Of a DNA stretch of 64,000 bases, positions 48,590 through 60,318 are shown piece after piece (positions within the stretch are counted from its first letter, which is position 1; each line of letters starts with the position of its first letter). The notes below the pieces were generated by a model. The model searched no databases. It was not told where the DNA came from and was given only the letters and a program-made list of their open reading frames with translations. The stretch is from Otis tarda (Eukaryota > Chordata > Aves > Otidiformes > Otididae). A program made the position numbers and the translations under genes. The DNA lies in assembly GCA_026413225.1 (NCBI GenBank), contig CM048553.1, positions 41,642,001 through 41,706,000 of the forward strand, in the 5' to 3' direction.

Positions 48590-49290
48590 AGAATTTTCTC
48601 ACAAAATGGGTGATTACATCATTTGCACATTTATATTGTAAGACGTTTTAACGATATAAGCATTTTTTCATTTAGACAGCAACCATAATAAATTGAAATA
48701 AAATTCAGCCTTGATTGATGTTCTATGTGTCATGTACAGGGCAAGTCCCATCTATTAAATGTGGTTTGCCAAGGCAGCAATATTAGTAGCATTTGAATGT
48801 TTTTCTTAAGGAGAAAAATGGTCAGCAACATCAATACCGTCTGCTCCAAAGACCATGGTAAATGGAAACTGCCTGCAGCACATTTGAATTCCTCACTGTG
48901 TTTGGGATGAAGGTACGATGCAGGCAGTGAGATTATTTTTTTTTTTTTTTTCCTAAATTAGGATAGACTATTACAGTTCTTAGGATGAAAGAGAGAGGCT
49001 GATTACAACATAATGGAGTGTACCATATTCATCTCTTTGAAATATGACCTCACTCGGCCTTTTCCATTTTACAATCGATTCTCTCATTCCCTTAATGAAC
49101 CTGTGCGTTCATGAGTCTTCCTTGGAAGTATGCACATGAAGTATTACAGTAGCAGAGAGTAATTGTCTGACAAGCAAGTGCAAGTAAAGTGTCTCTCTTG
49201 TAGTCTTGTTCAATAACATTATGGACCATTAATGCATTGCATCAGGTTCCATATTGTTTTGTTAAAAATTATGCAACCATGTTTATTTTG
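48590..49290. promoter_or_regulatory. Possible conserved non-coding element
   Basis: A stretch of balanced composition has homeodomain/POU-like words such as ATTTGCACAT (48622-48631), TAATGCATTGCAT (49231-49243) and ATTATGCAAC. It is free of transposon sequence apart from a T-run at 48937-48951. Intronic enhancers often look like this, but only cross-species alignment can show it. Confidence 0.2.
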
Positions 49291-49740
49291 GTTATTCGTA
49301 GTTTTTCTAAAATGGTGGCTTCAGAAGACTGTTTCAACATCATCTGGCTTTGTTCCTTTGCAGAACACTACACATGTGTAAGAGATGAGCTATCAGAAAG
49401 GTTCTCTTAGAAAGTCAGTGCTCTGTTACCAGGTACTGAAATTGAATAAACTGTAGCATTATGTTGAAGGAAGAGAGGAAGGGCTCTTTGTGAAGAAAAA
49501 TGTATAAAGTTATGTAGAGAATTGCTGGAGGTACCATCATTTGGAAGATGTGCTTTTTTTAAAGGATCAAATACCTAGTATGTGACTTCTGTATCTATTA
49601 GCTTCTTTTGGCTGTTGATCTGATTAGATGTAATAAGAGAATACTGTTAATTATTATATTGTATTTTTTATTTATATCTATTTGTATGTTTGTCTTTATG
49701 TGTATTTTGGATGTATTTTACATATGAATATAGATTGTTT

Positions 49741-49815
49741 ATGTAACTATAAACTAATATGTATTGTATGTAACTATAAACTAATATGTATTGTATATAA
49801 CCATAACTAATATAG
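49741..49815. repeat. 27-bp tandem repeat, about 2.8 copies
   Basis: Two identical 27-base units (49741-49767 and 49768-49794, each beginning ATGTAACTATAAAC) are followed by a partial diverged third. The first two are identical, so the duplication is recent. Confidence 0.85.
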
Positions 49816-51087
49816 AAACTATGTCTAGATGATTTAAATGAGTATATGAGTGTATGTGTGTAGCTTTATTATCGACACATACCTGGTAACTGGCCGTTAA
49901 CCTTCGCAACTTGCTACAAAATACGAAGCCACCTCCTAGGTGATGCTCACAAATATAGAACAACCTGTGTGGTACCCAGAATCAGGCTACAAGCATAGAG
50001 CTCACTGTGGTCACCACTGGGACATCAGGGGAGCGGAGAATGTGGGACAGACTTCTGTGTACCCCAATCTCTCTATAGTCACAGAGCTGCCAAGAAGGCT
50101 GAGCCTTACTAGGAACTACCCAGGAGTGTTGGCAAAACCTTATGGAAGGATGTCGAGGCTAAGACACAGGCAGAATAAACCAAACAGAAAATTTGCAGAA
50201 GCCGGAAAACCTTTGTAATGACAATTTCATTGAAATATGAAGCATTTGATGTATCACCACCAGCACTGATTTGATACAAATGACCATGAAATAAAGATTG
50301 AGCTTGGAGGGAAGCAACACTACTTTCTGTCATGTCAAAAAGATAATTCATCATGTCAGAAAGCAGCATTTCCTTTCGATTAGGCCAAAGTCCTAAAGTG
50401 TGAAAATTGCCTTGAATAGCAGACCTGTTCTGAGCATGAACCGTTGCTCAGGACCAGAGATAAGTAATAAGTAAAAGTAAGGTTAATTTTATAAAACATC
50501 AGATAGAAAATAATCCTCAAGTTTTTTATCACATTAGGCCCATTAACAGTTTTTTTTTTATCACTTCAGAAGAAAAAATACCTTTGCAAATGTAACATGC
50601 TCTTCTTTTTAAATCGTATCTTTCAGTTTTGATGAACGTTTTGTTCTGAGCAGTATGATCCAAATTTTATTTGTTGTAAACATGTTAGTGATTGCTTTTT
50701 GACTTTACCCATCTCACTTAACCTGCTCTGTAGGACTATGGATCTTGTTAGTTTTTAGCTGCTTCTTTAGTTTGGATTAATGTAGCTGACTCCATGCGGG
50801 TGGAATAAACTTTTCCACTAAAAAAGGAAAAACTTATTTGGAAACACTGCATCCTTGTTATTGTTGTTTGTTTTGTTAAAGGAAACTACAGTATGCTGTC
50901 AGGATGTTTCAGTGTGGTAGGGAGTTCATCTGTAATATCAGGATTCAGCTGAAAACTGACAGCTGGGGGATGGGAGTGTTTTGGTTTTTAAATGTGAAAA
51001 AGAAAACCCATGCTAACACATTTGGCTTTTTTGTTACCTGGGAAATTGTGGCCAGGGTGGTACAAAATGTGATCAATTTAATCTGAT
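49816..51087. other. No gene recognised
   Basis: A slightly GC-richer patch at about 49900-50220 carries a 92-codon open frame (49940-50218) with no recognisable domain. I see nothing else. Confidence 0.45.
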
Positions 51088-51898
51088 GAGATGTTGCCAA
51101 TAAAGACGTTAAACTGGGCCAGTCCCAATACTGACCCCTGAGGAATACCACTCGTCACCAGTCTCCACTTGGATGTCGAGCCATTGACCACAACTCTTTG
51201 AATGCAGCCACCTAGCCAATTCCTTGTCCACTGAGTGGTCTACCTGTCAAATCCATGTCTCTCCAGTTTAGAGAGAAGGATGTCACGCGGGACAGTGTCA
51301 AAGGCTTTGCACAAGTTCGGGTAGATGACGTCAGTTGGACGTCCATTGTTCACCAATGCTGTAACCCCATCATAGAAGGCCACCAGATTGGTCAGGCATG
51401 ATTTGCCCTTAGTGAAGCCGTGTTGGCTGTTACCAATCACCCCCTTGCTTTCCATATGCCTTAGCATGTTTTCCAGGGCGATCTGCTCCATGACCTTGCC
51501 AGGCACAGAGGTGAGACTGACTGGCTCATAGTTCCCTGGGTGTTTCTTATTTTCCTTTTTAAAAATGGGGGTTATATTACCCCTTTTCCAGTCATCAGGA
51601 ACCTCACTGGACTGCCATAACTTCTCAAATACGATGGACAGTGGCTTGGCAACTTCATCCATCAGTTCTCTCGGGACCTGTGGATGCATCTCCTCAGGCC
51701 CCATCGATTTGTGCACCTTTAGGTTCCTTAGATGGTCTTGAACCTGCTCTTCTCCTACAGTAGGCAGTTCTTCATTCTCCCAGTCCCCGGTTTTACCTTC
51801 TGTGACTTAGGCAGTGTGGCTAGAGCACTTGCTAGTGAAGAGTGAGGCAAAACAGTTATTGAATACCTCAACCTTCTCCATGTCCCAGGTAACCTTCT
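51088..51898 (-). mobile_element. CR1 LINE internal fragment, 3' end missing
   Basis: Read on the minus strand, this is the reverse transcriptase part of CR1. It begins with a VFNNCFASLFTSKC-like segment near 51866 and includes [17 protein letters not shown] and a [19 protein letters not shown]-like segment near 51160. It stops near 51088 without the CR1 3' end, which is unusual for a LINE that initiates at its 3' end. Later deletion is the likely cause. Confidence 0.92.
51240..51716 (-). pseudogene. CR1 reverse transcriptase fragment
   Basis: A 158-codon open stretch covers the RT fingers/palm region, including [28 protein letters not shown] and a [11 protein letters not shown] motif (the usual Leu-Asp before Cys is altered to Pro-Asn). 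The catalytic FADD motif lies beyond its end and is absent. A stop lies upstream. It is a transposon relic. Confidence 0.9.
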
Positions 51899-51998
51899 TG
51901 CTTTTTCATTTCTGTGATAATTTTTTTAACTTGTGTTAGTAATGAAGAAAAGTGAACTGTTTTCTTGTCTCCATCTCACCAGAACTGTATTACAGTAG

Positions 51999-53137
51999 TG
52001 TCGTAGTTCAGCCCTGATCAGGACCAGACTACGCAGTCTCTCTCTCACTCCCCCCACCCTCCGAGAGAACAGGGAGAGAAAATATAAGGAAAAACGGCTC
52101 GAGGTTTGAGATAAGCACAGGGAGAAATCCTTAAAGTTACCGTCACGGGCAGAACAGACTCGACTTGGGAAAAACTATTCATTTATTACAAACAGCAGGA
52201 TAATGAGACAGAGAACAAGATAACCTCCATCCACCCCTCCCTCTTCCCAAGCTTAACATTATCTCTACTACCTTCCCCCCCTGAGCGGCACAGGGGGGAA
52301 GAGGGAATGGGGGTTGCAGTCAGTTCATCATATGTTGTTTCATGCCGCTGCTTCATGGTCGGGGGAAGAACTCCTCACATTCCTCCCCTGCTCCATTGTG
52401 GGGTCCCTCCCACGGGCCACAGTCCTTCCTGAAACTGCTCCGGCGTGGGTCATCTCTTCCACGGAGTACAGTCTCTCCAGAACGGCTGTCCCAGCGGGCC
52501 CTCCACGGGCCACAGCCGCCTTCAGGCATCCACCTCCCCCGGTACGGGGTCCTTCACGGGCTCCAAGTGGATCTCTGCTCCTCCGTGGACCTCCATGGGC
52601 TGCAGGGGGACAACCTGCTCCACCATGGTCGTCACCACAGGCTGCAGGGGAATCTTGGCCAGGAGCCGCATTACTCCTCCCCCTCCTTTCTGAACTGACC
52701 TTGGCGTCTGCAGCCGTTCCTCTCAACAGGCTGGTAGATGTCTCTCAGGATCTTTTTTACATCTTATTCATTTCTCATCTCCTTTCCACTTCTTGCAGCC
52801 GGGCCGGACCAAGTCGGGCCCAGTCGGCTGCCTGGCGAGAGGCCAGAGGGTGAGGCCTGCAAGGCCCATGAGGCCTGCGCCTCCCCCTCTGCGCCTCCGC
52901 CCCCGCTCAGCTTCTTCACATCTTCTCTTCTCTTTTTTTTTCTCTGTTTTCCCCTTCTTAAATACGTTATCGCAGAGGCGTTATCACGGGACATTCTGCT
53001 ACCAATCCGCTCGACCTTGGCCAGCAGCAGGTCCGCCCTAGGCCTGGCCGAGTCCACTAAACAAAGGGGAGCGACTTCTAGCAGTTTCCTACAGAAGCTA
53101 CCACCTTAGGCCCCCCCTCACTAACAAAACCACGACA
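51999..53137 (-). repeat. Solo LTR, 1139 bp, with 5-bp target duplication
   Basis: On the + strand it starts TGTCGTAGTT and ends AACCACGACA, giving imperfect terminal inverted repeats. AGTAG occurs directly before (51994-51998) and directly after (53138-53142). Transcriptional orientation is minus: an AATAAA is read on that strand at 52187-52182 near the exit end, and a TATTTAAG at 52964-52957. No internal retroviral genes are present, so it arose by recombination between two LTRs. A 5-bp duplication fits ERVL-type integrases, though this LTR differs from the one at 4821. Open frames up to 179 codons inside it are accidental. Confidence 0.9.
52182..52187 (-). terminator. Poly(A) signal of the solo LTR
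   Basis: AATAAA on the minus strand, about 185 bases from the LTR's 3' edge. Position agrees with the minus orientation. Confidence 0.55.
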
Positions 53138-53142
53138 AGTAG

Positions 53143-56100
53143 GTCTTCACAAAACAGGCTGTAAAGGATCAGTATCTCTGTCCTGAACAACTTCAGACCT
53201 GTGACAGGACAGCTTGCTGGGAGGGCAGCCTGAAAGCCTGATCCACATTCTGGTGAGCAATTTGTTATTTAGTCTTATTAAGCAGACTTATGAAGGCTTT
53301 TGATTAAGGTCCATCTTTCAGAAGATTCATGTGTGCTTAGATAATTTACATTTTGTGTTTAGTAGATGGCAGGAAAAAGGAACCATTATTTTTCTGCAGA
53401 TATATTAACAAACATGTTCAAGAGTTAAATACACAAAGACTTCCTTATTCTCAATTGTATATTAATCATCTTTTCACTCTCCAGCCAGTTAAAAATATAG
53501 TTCTTTTGGTCTCCAAAATTTTTAACTTGAGATTAAATTAAAAAGCTGTCTTTGTTTTATTATTTGTTATCTGATTTTTGAGTTCATAAGGATCATACAT
53601 TTTCAAGGTTTTTAATTTGTAGTCACAGGGCTGGCTGTAAGCTGAGAAACATACATAATTTTTGAAGGATGCTACAGTTAAGTTGTAGCAGCACAACGAA
53701 AACTGCAGACTATGGAATTGTCAGTGAGTTGGCAGTTCCTTAAATGAAGTCTGAAGGAACAATCTATGGTCGTGAGGTGGTAATCCAATGAAGAAAGGAA
53801 GCTACATGCCTGTGGTCCATCTCACTTTTTTACGTGCAGTGTTTACTATATTGATCCACTCTAGAAAAGAAATAACTTACCATTCTTTTGCTAAAATACT
53901 TATTTCACAATTGCTTCTCCTAAGCATTTTGTGATGGCATGGTCTACAACTTAAGTTGCTTGGACTGCTTTGCTTCCCGGTTTCAGTAGTGTTTGTGGTT
54001 TGTTACCTGCTCTTGTTCTGTTACTTTAAAGGTTATGCTGATAATAAGTACTGGGAAGGTGAAATGTATTGCCTCCGTGGATATATTCAGATGCTGTGTT
54101 TATAGCTGTGGAAATCGATGCTGTATCACATGTATATGCTGTACAGCTATTTTTGCTGTAGGAATTTGTCTCTTAAGATGGAAATGACCATCTGATACTG
54201 TACTTTTAGAAGAAAAGATTCCTATAGGAGTATTTCCAGATAATTGATTCTGGTGACTTTAGACGGAGACACAATAGCTGAAATAAACAAGGACAAACAG
54301 TTTTTAAAAACATGGAAGAAATTCCCCCGCAAAAAAAAAAGACAGAAAAAGCAGTGAGAATGGAGTCTAAATGTAGCACTCGCTGCTATAAAATCGTGTC
54401 TGACCCACTGGAGCAATTTTTTTACTGAAGCCTGACTGCAACCTTGTGTACCAAAGAACTTTCAAAAATCCCAGAAATGGAAGCACTTTCTTTATACATC
54501 TTAGGTGCATTTGTGAGCTGAGATTTAAATGGATACAGGTTTTGTGTGGTATGCATGTGAGCTCTTAGAAACATTGCTGTTTGCAGGATTTTGAGGTTAG
54601 AAAAGTGCCTTTTGGGACAAATGCTTTTTCAACAATAGGAGTGAATTTCACTCGTATGTAGTATTTCAAGCTGGATTGTTGCCCCACGTTTCAATTGCTC
54701 AACTAAGGACTGAGAAGAAAGAAAATACATCAGTTGGTGGTACCAGCAGCCAGACAGGCTTAGTGAAATATTGTGAGAATGTGATGATTCACATCAAAGC
54801 ATAACCTCTCCTTTTCTTGGTTATATTGCTGCCTTTTGTAAAAAGTCTCTTGCATTTGAAAGGGTTTGTTGGATCACAAGATGTCTGTGTCCCTTTTCTC
54901 TGTTCAGAGTAGACTCTTCATAGGAAGAAGAGAGAAAGAAAAGTACACAAGGTGGTAGACTATAATAGATTTTATCTTAGGAGTGCTTTTACAACTAGAT
55001 CTGCTGAAGGTACACAGGTACAACTAAAGAAATGAGCAGGTACAACTAAGACAGACTGTTATTTTGTGTTGGAAGACATTAATGGGTGTAATTTTTTTCT
55101 AGACTTTCTGTAAGTTCTCATCTCAAAGTGCTGATCTATAAGAAACATTTAGGAATATTGAATGGAGAAGCATTTGTCAAACTTACTGGAACCGTTCCTT
55201 CTGCAGGAGTTGTGACGTAGTGTAACTCAGGGTTGTACCATCTTCCAGGATGTGTGTCATGCTCAGAGCTGCTTGGACACTTGGCAACTTGGACATCGTA
55301 AAAGTTTAATGGGAAAATGTAGGAATATGAGTAGTAGGGTGAATGTTATTCATGTTACTGTTGTACAGTGATCCTAAAAGATGAGTAAAGAGGTGGTAGA
55401 ATTTGTAGGTGATACAAAATGAAGGCTGAGGAACTTTATGGAGTATCTAGCAAAGTTTAGGGAATGGGCACTGTGATAGCAGATGAAATTTTGCAGATGA
55501 CAAATCCAAGTGAAATCTTCCAAGTACAGAATTTGACCTAATTGCATGTTGCTGAATATTAAATTAACTACATTTGCTGCAGGAAAAAAGCTGCCAAGTT
55601 AGACTTTTATCTGTCTCTTAAAAAAAGTGGAGGGACGAAGAGAAAAGAGAAAAATAAAAAAGGAAATTTTTTTTTTTAAAAAATCATTTTATAAACCAGA
55701 ATGGCAGTAATTCTTGGTTAATAGTTACGACTGGTTTAGATCATGATGCTTTGTAATAAGATGCTGCATTTTGTTCTGCACTTAAGTGTTTGTTCACTCT
55801 TAACAAAATAGAATAAAATGAGAAGCACTGCAGGATGAGCAGAAGTGATTTGTGGCATTGGAAGGAATTCCTTGTGCCGAGGTACTGAAAGAAATAGATC
55901 CAGCTTAAGCTGGAGGATGAGCAGTTGGGGCAGGAGGGGGGGTGTATGAATAAATCATGCACTTTAACTTGCAGCAAGAACAAAGAACTACATTGAAAGG
56001 CAATAAATGAATACAACTGATTGAAACTTTTTTTTTAATACAACACGTACTTAACTTCAGGAACTTGTGGCAAAATAGGTATAACAATCTAAATGCATGA

Positions 56101-59100
56101 ATTCAAATGGAAAACCTGACATTTACATGGATTATTAGAATTTGTGCATTAACAGAAATTAGGATAAACACTCCTTTTTCTCCCTATGTTTTAGGGCGTA
56201 GTTATAGGAAAACAGCAAGTTTACTATGGGCAGATTATTCTGTACTTGTGCAATACAATATACCTTTCTTCTCAGTGGTAGATCACAGATCTCATTAGTC
56301 TGACTGTCCATTTTGATTGCTGTTTTTTTCGAGATTCTTATATTTTTGGGCACCTCCAGTGCAGCAGAAAGTGTGTAATGCTTCTGTGAATACTGAAGTC
56401 TCAAGCTTCTACATTCAAAAGGGAAGAGATTGCCAAAAAAAAAGGCAGGTTTTTTTTTGAGTGGTTATTCACAGAAGAGGAGATATTTCTGAACAAAGGA
56501 AATCTCTGATAAATATCTAGTGATACGTATTTATGTAATTGAGAGTGTATTCATGGAAATGCCCTCAAGAAAAGCATATTTTGAGTCATACCCGATAGTA
56601 TGTTCAATCAAGGATTCACTACACAGTTGTCAAAAGCGTATTCCAGGATGGAGTGTGTACTTGAACCTATTCAAATATTAGCTGACTATGGATTTTATTT
56701 TATCTTATTATTTTTTTTTCCCCCCTTCCCGTGAAAACTGACATTGATTTGGAGGAGCCTTAAATCCTGGACTGTGGTGTAGCTTGTGTATTGTTCTGAA
56801 ACAAAGTAAATGTATGGAACTTATTCAAGTCCACTAGCTGTTATGAATATATATGCTTCTCCCAGGACAATGAGCACAAGCAGCTACTGCCCATTCATAA
56901 ATATCCTTATTCTTCCTATAGGTAATGGGACTCAAAAGACATTCCTGTTCTCGTGGCTAGGGTTGCATTTGCAGTGGAACTGCATATATTGTGTAGTGTA
57001 TAGTTATAGTTTATGACATTTGCTTTTGTTAGGGTTTCTTCTGGGTAATCAGCATTTCAGCCACAACTCCCTTTATTTGGCAAATGCAATCCACATAGAG
57101 AAGAATGTGTTTTTTGGTTTTTTTTTTTTTCTCATGAGGAAAAAGCAGTGGAGTCACAAACAAATGATTACACTAAAACTGATTTGGAAATTTGTATGGG
57201 ATGGAAGGGGAGATGTATGTCCTCCCTTAAACCAGCCTGCCTTAAACAAGTGTACCACTTTCATCTTGAAAATAGGCAGAAATTAACTGCTACCTAATTC
57301 TTCTGCTTATTCAGTGCAAGAGCTGGGTTTTCAACTCATGTATGAAATCCAGGTCTGACTCTGGTTGTAAACTTCTGTTTCTTGTCCATGCATTCATGAA
57401 AAAATACTGAATGTGACTTACTGCGGAGTGTATTTGGCTGCCCCAGACCCTGCGGCTCATCAGCTGTAGCAGCGTGCTTTGTGAACTTCCATCCTTTAGA
57501 TACACTGACTGCCTTTAACTTATAAACATGCCGGGTGTTTTTCCCTTCAGAATGTGTCCGTAGGTAGAGAGCTGTGAAAACTGAAGGATTCTATCGCAAG
57601 AGATTATGGTGAAAATTCTCCCATGTGCATGTGTAACTCCTTTTAGCGTGAAGGGAAACTTACATGCTCACACTGAGGATAGAATAGAGCTTTTTGTTAG
57701 TATCAAAGAGACAATCAAGGAAGATTTTTTTTATGTAGAAAGCCTCCTGCTGCTTTCAAAGAAGTTCCTTTTGCAGAGCACTGTGATAAGTAATCTTACT
57801 TCTTCAGTCATTGTATTACCAAGGGATACTGTTTTGTACCGTTGCATTCATTAAGACTCATAAAATTCAGTTGTGTTTGATTAGATGGGCCAGTAGCACT
57901 GCGAAAGGCAATGCGCTGTGCTGGTTCTTTGCAGACTGAAGCCTCAGATGCTGTAGCTGAGTAGTTTTCCAGCATATGTGGCTCTGACCTGCCACTGCAG
58001 CTGCCATGCAAGAGGAGTAGCGAGGGCTGGGCTTCAGAGGGACTGTAAATGTAGAGGGGATCGGGGGGTATTTGACAGATCTTCCTGGTAAGTGCAATAA
58101 TTCCCACCTCATCTTACAGACAGTGTGTAAGGATTAAAATTTCTTTTGCTTACTGTGTGTTTACTGCAAGTGCTGTAGCAGTGAAATTCTGGTTTGTTTT
58201 TGAATTGTAATAAGCACTTTTTCCCTAAAAAATTGTTTTAAAAGTTCAAAGTATTTAATGCTTTTTGAAAATACTGCTCTTTGTAAATGGAGAGAAATTA
58301 ATTTTAAATCACTCTTTTTTATTGAAGTATAATTTTATTTTAAAGAAACTCAGGCATATTGCTGAGGATTTTGCTTCTAACAATTTTTTCTTAAACATAA
58401 AAATACGAGATGGAGGAAGATGCAGTTTGTGAGGGTGCTTTTTCCTTCTTTTTTGAGGAAATGTCAGTGAAAGATGCTGTAACTACTCATGCTGTTTGGT
58501 GAAAGAATTGGGTATGTTATGCCAGAAACAGGAACTGCCTGATGAACTGGAAAAAAAAAATGAAATTGTAGGGGTGATGTCACAGTAGGAATATAAAGCC
58601 TGTTTCAGAGCATTTACACACGAAATTAATTTTGAGCTCATGCATTCCTCATTGGTTTTAACAGAAGTAAGAAAGAACTTAGCCTAGCTTTAAGTGCTCT
58701 ACTGGTTGTGGCCTTACTAAAGTTATTTTTTCATGATAGAGTACTACAAACTTAAAAAGTCAGTCTCCTTAATACACCTTCTTTGACTAGAGCACAATGG
58801 ATGGAGGAAGGAGGAGGAAAGCGCTTCTCTGAACACAAAATGCCAGTTTTGCCGTGTGAGCACTTTGGTCCTGGGTGAAGGTTGCAGTCTGGCCTTGCAC
58901 TGTGGTACCCTGGGCAGTCACAGGGCGAAGCTCTTCAGCCCATGGCTTCCAATAGAGAGAGCAAAGACAAAATGCAGTGGAGTTTTTTAGCAGGCCAAGA
59001 TGTAACAGGATCTTCTGAGAATGGGAGTCTTGCTTTGGAAAGCTTTAGAAACTCACAGATTAGGCATATGAGGCATCAGACTCACCAAAAGAGGGAAAAG

Positions 59101-59552
59101 TGGGAAGGGAATAAAGAAGTTGATACTCCCCAAGCAATTCTTGTTTCCTCTGCAAATCCATTGACAGTGCTACCTAAATTCCTTTTAAAAAAGTGACATC
59201 ACTTGTGACGGTAAAACATCATCCCACTTAAAAGGAGTGCAGTTTAGTCTGTGTGCTCTTGGGTTGTGGTTGTGAGCTCTGAATTACTTCAGAACCAAAC
59301 CACAAAGTAAAAATTTGGCTTAAGGATTTAGGTTTTAATATCCTTTATCTTTAAAAGTCTTTGCACCGTTTTTCATGCTTTGTCTCTACTAAAGAAAAAT
59401 TTAACTATGGGAAGAATGCACATCATGCATTTGCTCTGAGGCTAATATTGCTGTTTCCCTGCAAAAATGTCATTTGTGTCACTGCATATTGTGCTCTTTA
59501 ATAATAATGAATACTGTGACCTTGGTTCACCATGCCTTCCCAATTGTCTGTT
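53143..59552. other. Likely intronic DNA, no gene recognised
   Basis: No gene. T- and A-runs occur at 54328, 55668, 57115 and 58551. A possible old LINE relic lies near 55360-55560. Confidence 0.5.
55360..55560 (+). mobile_element. Possible very old CR1/L3 fragment
   Basis: Wording such as GGTGGTAGAATTTGTAGGTG followed by ATACAAAATG, then GCAGATGAAATTTTGCAGATG, resembles the FADDTK to NEIQ region of CR1/L3-type LINEs. It is highly diverged, and I cannot fix the ends. Confidence 0.3.
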
Positions 59553-60318
59553 AATCATAGAATCGTATAATAGTTTGGGTTGGAAGGGACCTTTAAAGGT
59601 CATCTAGTCCAACCCCCCTGCAAGGAGCAGGGACATCTCCAGTTAGATCAGGTTGCTCAGGGCCCCGTCCAACCTGGCCTCAAATGTTTCCAGAGATGGG
59701 GCATCCACCACCTCTCTGGGCAACCTGTTCCAGTGTTTCATCACCCTCATAAAGAATTTTTTCCTTATATCCAGTCTGAATCTGCCTCCCTGTATTTTAA
59801 AGTCATTACCCCTCATTCTATCACAACACGCCCTGCTAAAGAGTTTCTCCCCATCTTTCCTGTAGGCCCTCTTGAGGTACTGGAATGCCGCTATAAGGTC
59901 TCCCCAGAGCCTTCTCTTCTCCAGGCTGAACAGCCCCAACTCTCTCAGCCTGTCCTCGTAGAAAAGGTGCTCCAGCCCTCTGATCATCTTTGTGGCCCTC
60001 CTCTGGACCCACTCCAACAGGTCCACATCCTTCTTATGTTGGGGCTTCCAGAGCTGGACGCAGTACTCCAGGTGGGGTCTCACCAGAGCAGAGGGGCAGA
60101 ATCGCCTCTCTCGACCCGCTGGCCATGCTTCTTTTGATGCAGCCCAGGATGTGGTTGACTTTCTGGGCTGCAAGCGCGCATTGTTGGCTCATGTTGAGCT
60201 TCTTGTCCACCATCACTCCCAAGTCCTTCTCCTCAGGGCTGCTCTCGATCCATTCTCTGCCCAGCCTGTATTTGTGCCTGGGATTGCCCCAACCCATGTG
60301 ATTAACTCTCATCTTCAA
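59553..60318 (-). mobile_element. CR1 LINE 3' fragment, little diverged
   Basis: On the minus strand this runs from a [16 protein letters not shown] segment through [11 protein letters not shown] and [12 protein letters not shown] to the standard CR1 3' end with an ATTCTATGATT at 59563-59553. A 5-base deletion near 60080 relative to the copy at 11360 shifts the frame. It is 5'-truncated. Low divergence suggests a younger insertion. Confidence 0.94.
59643..60173 (-). pseudogene. CR1 ORF2 C-terminal fragment
   Basis: A 176-codon open stretch covers the CR1 ORF2 C-terminus ([41 protein letters not shown]) to its natural stop, out of frame with the upstream part because of the small deletion. 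It has no catalytic motif and is a transposon relic. Confidence 0.88.

Noticed and set aside
49940-50218. 92-codon + frame in a GC-richer patch
   Set aside because: No domain, no splice context and no homology that I recognise.
52314-53109. Frames of 82-179 codons in the GC-rich solo LTR
   Set aside because: They lie entirely within the LTR, overlap each other on both strands and match no retroviral protein.
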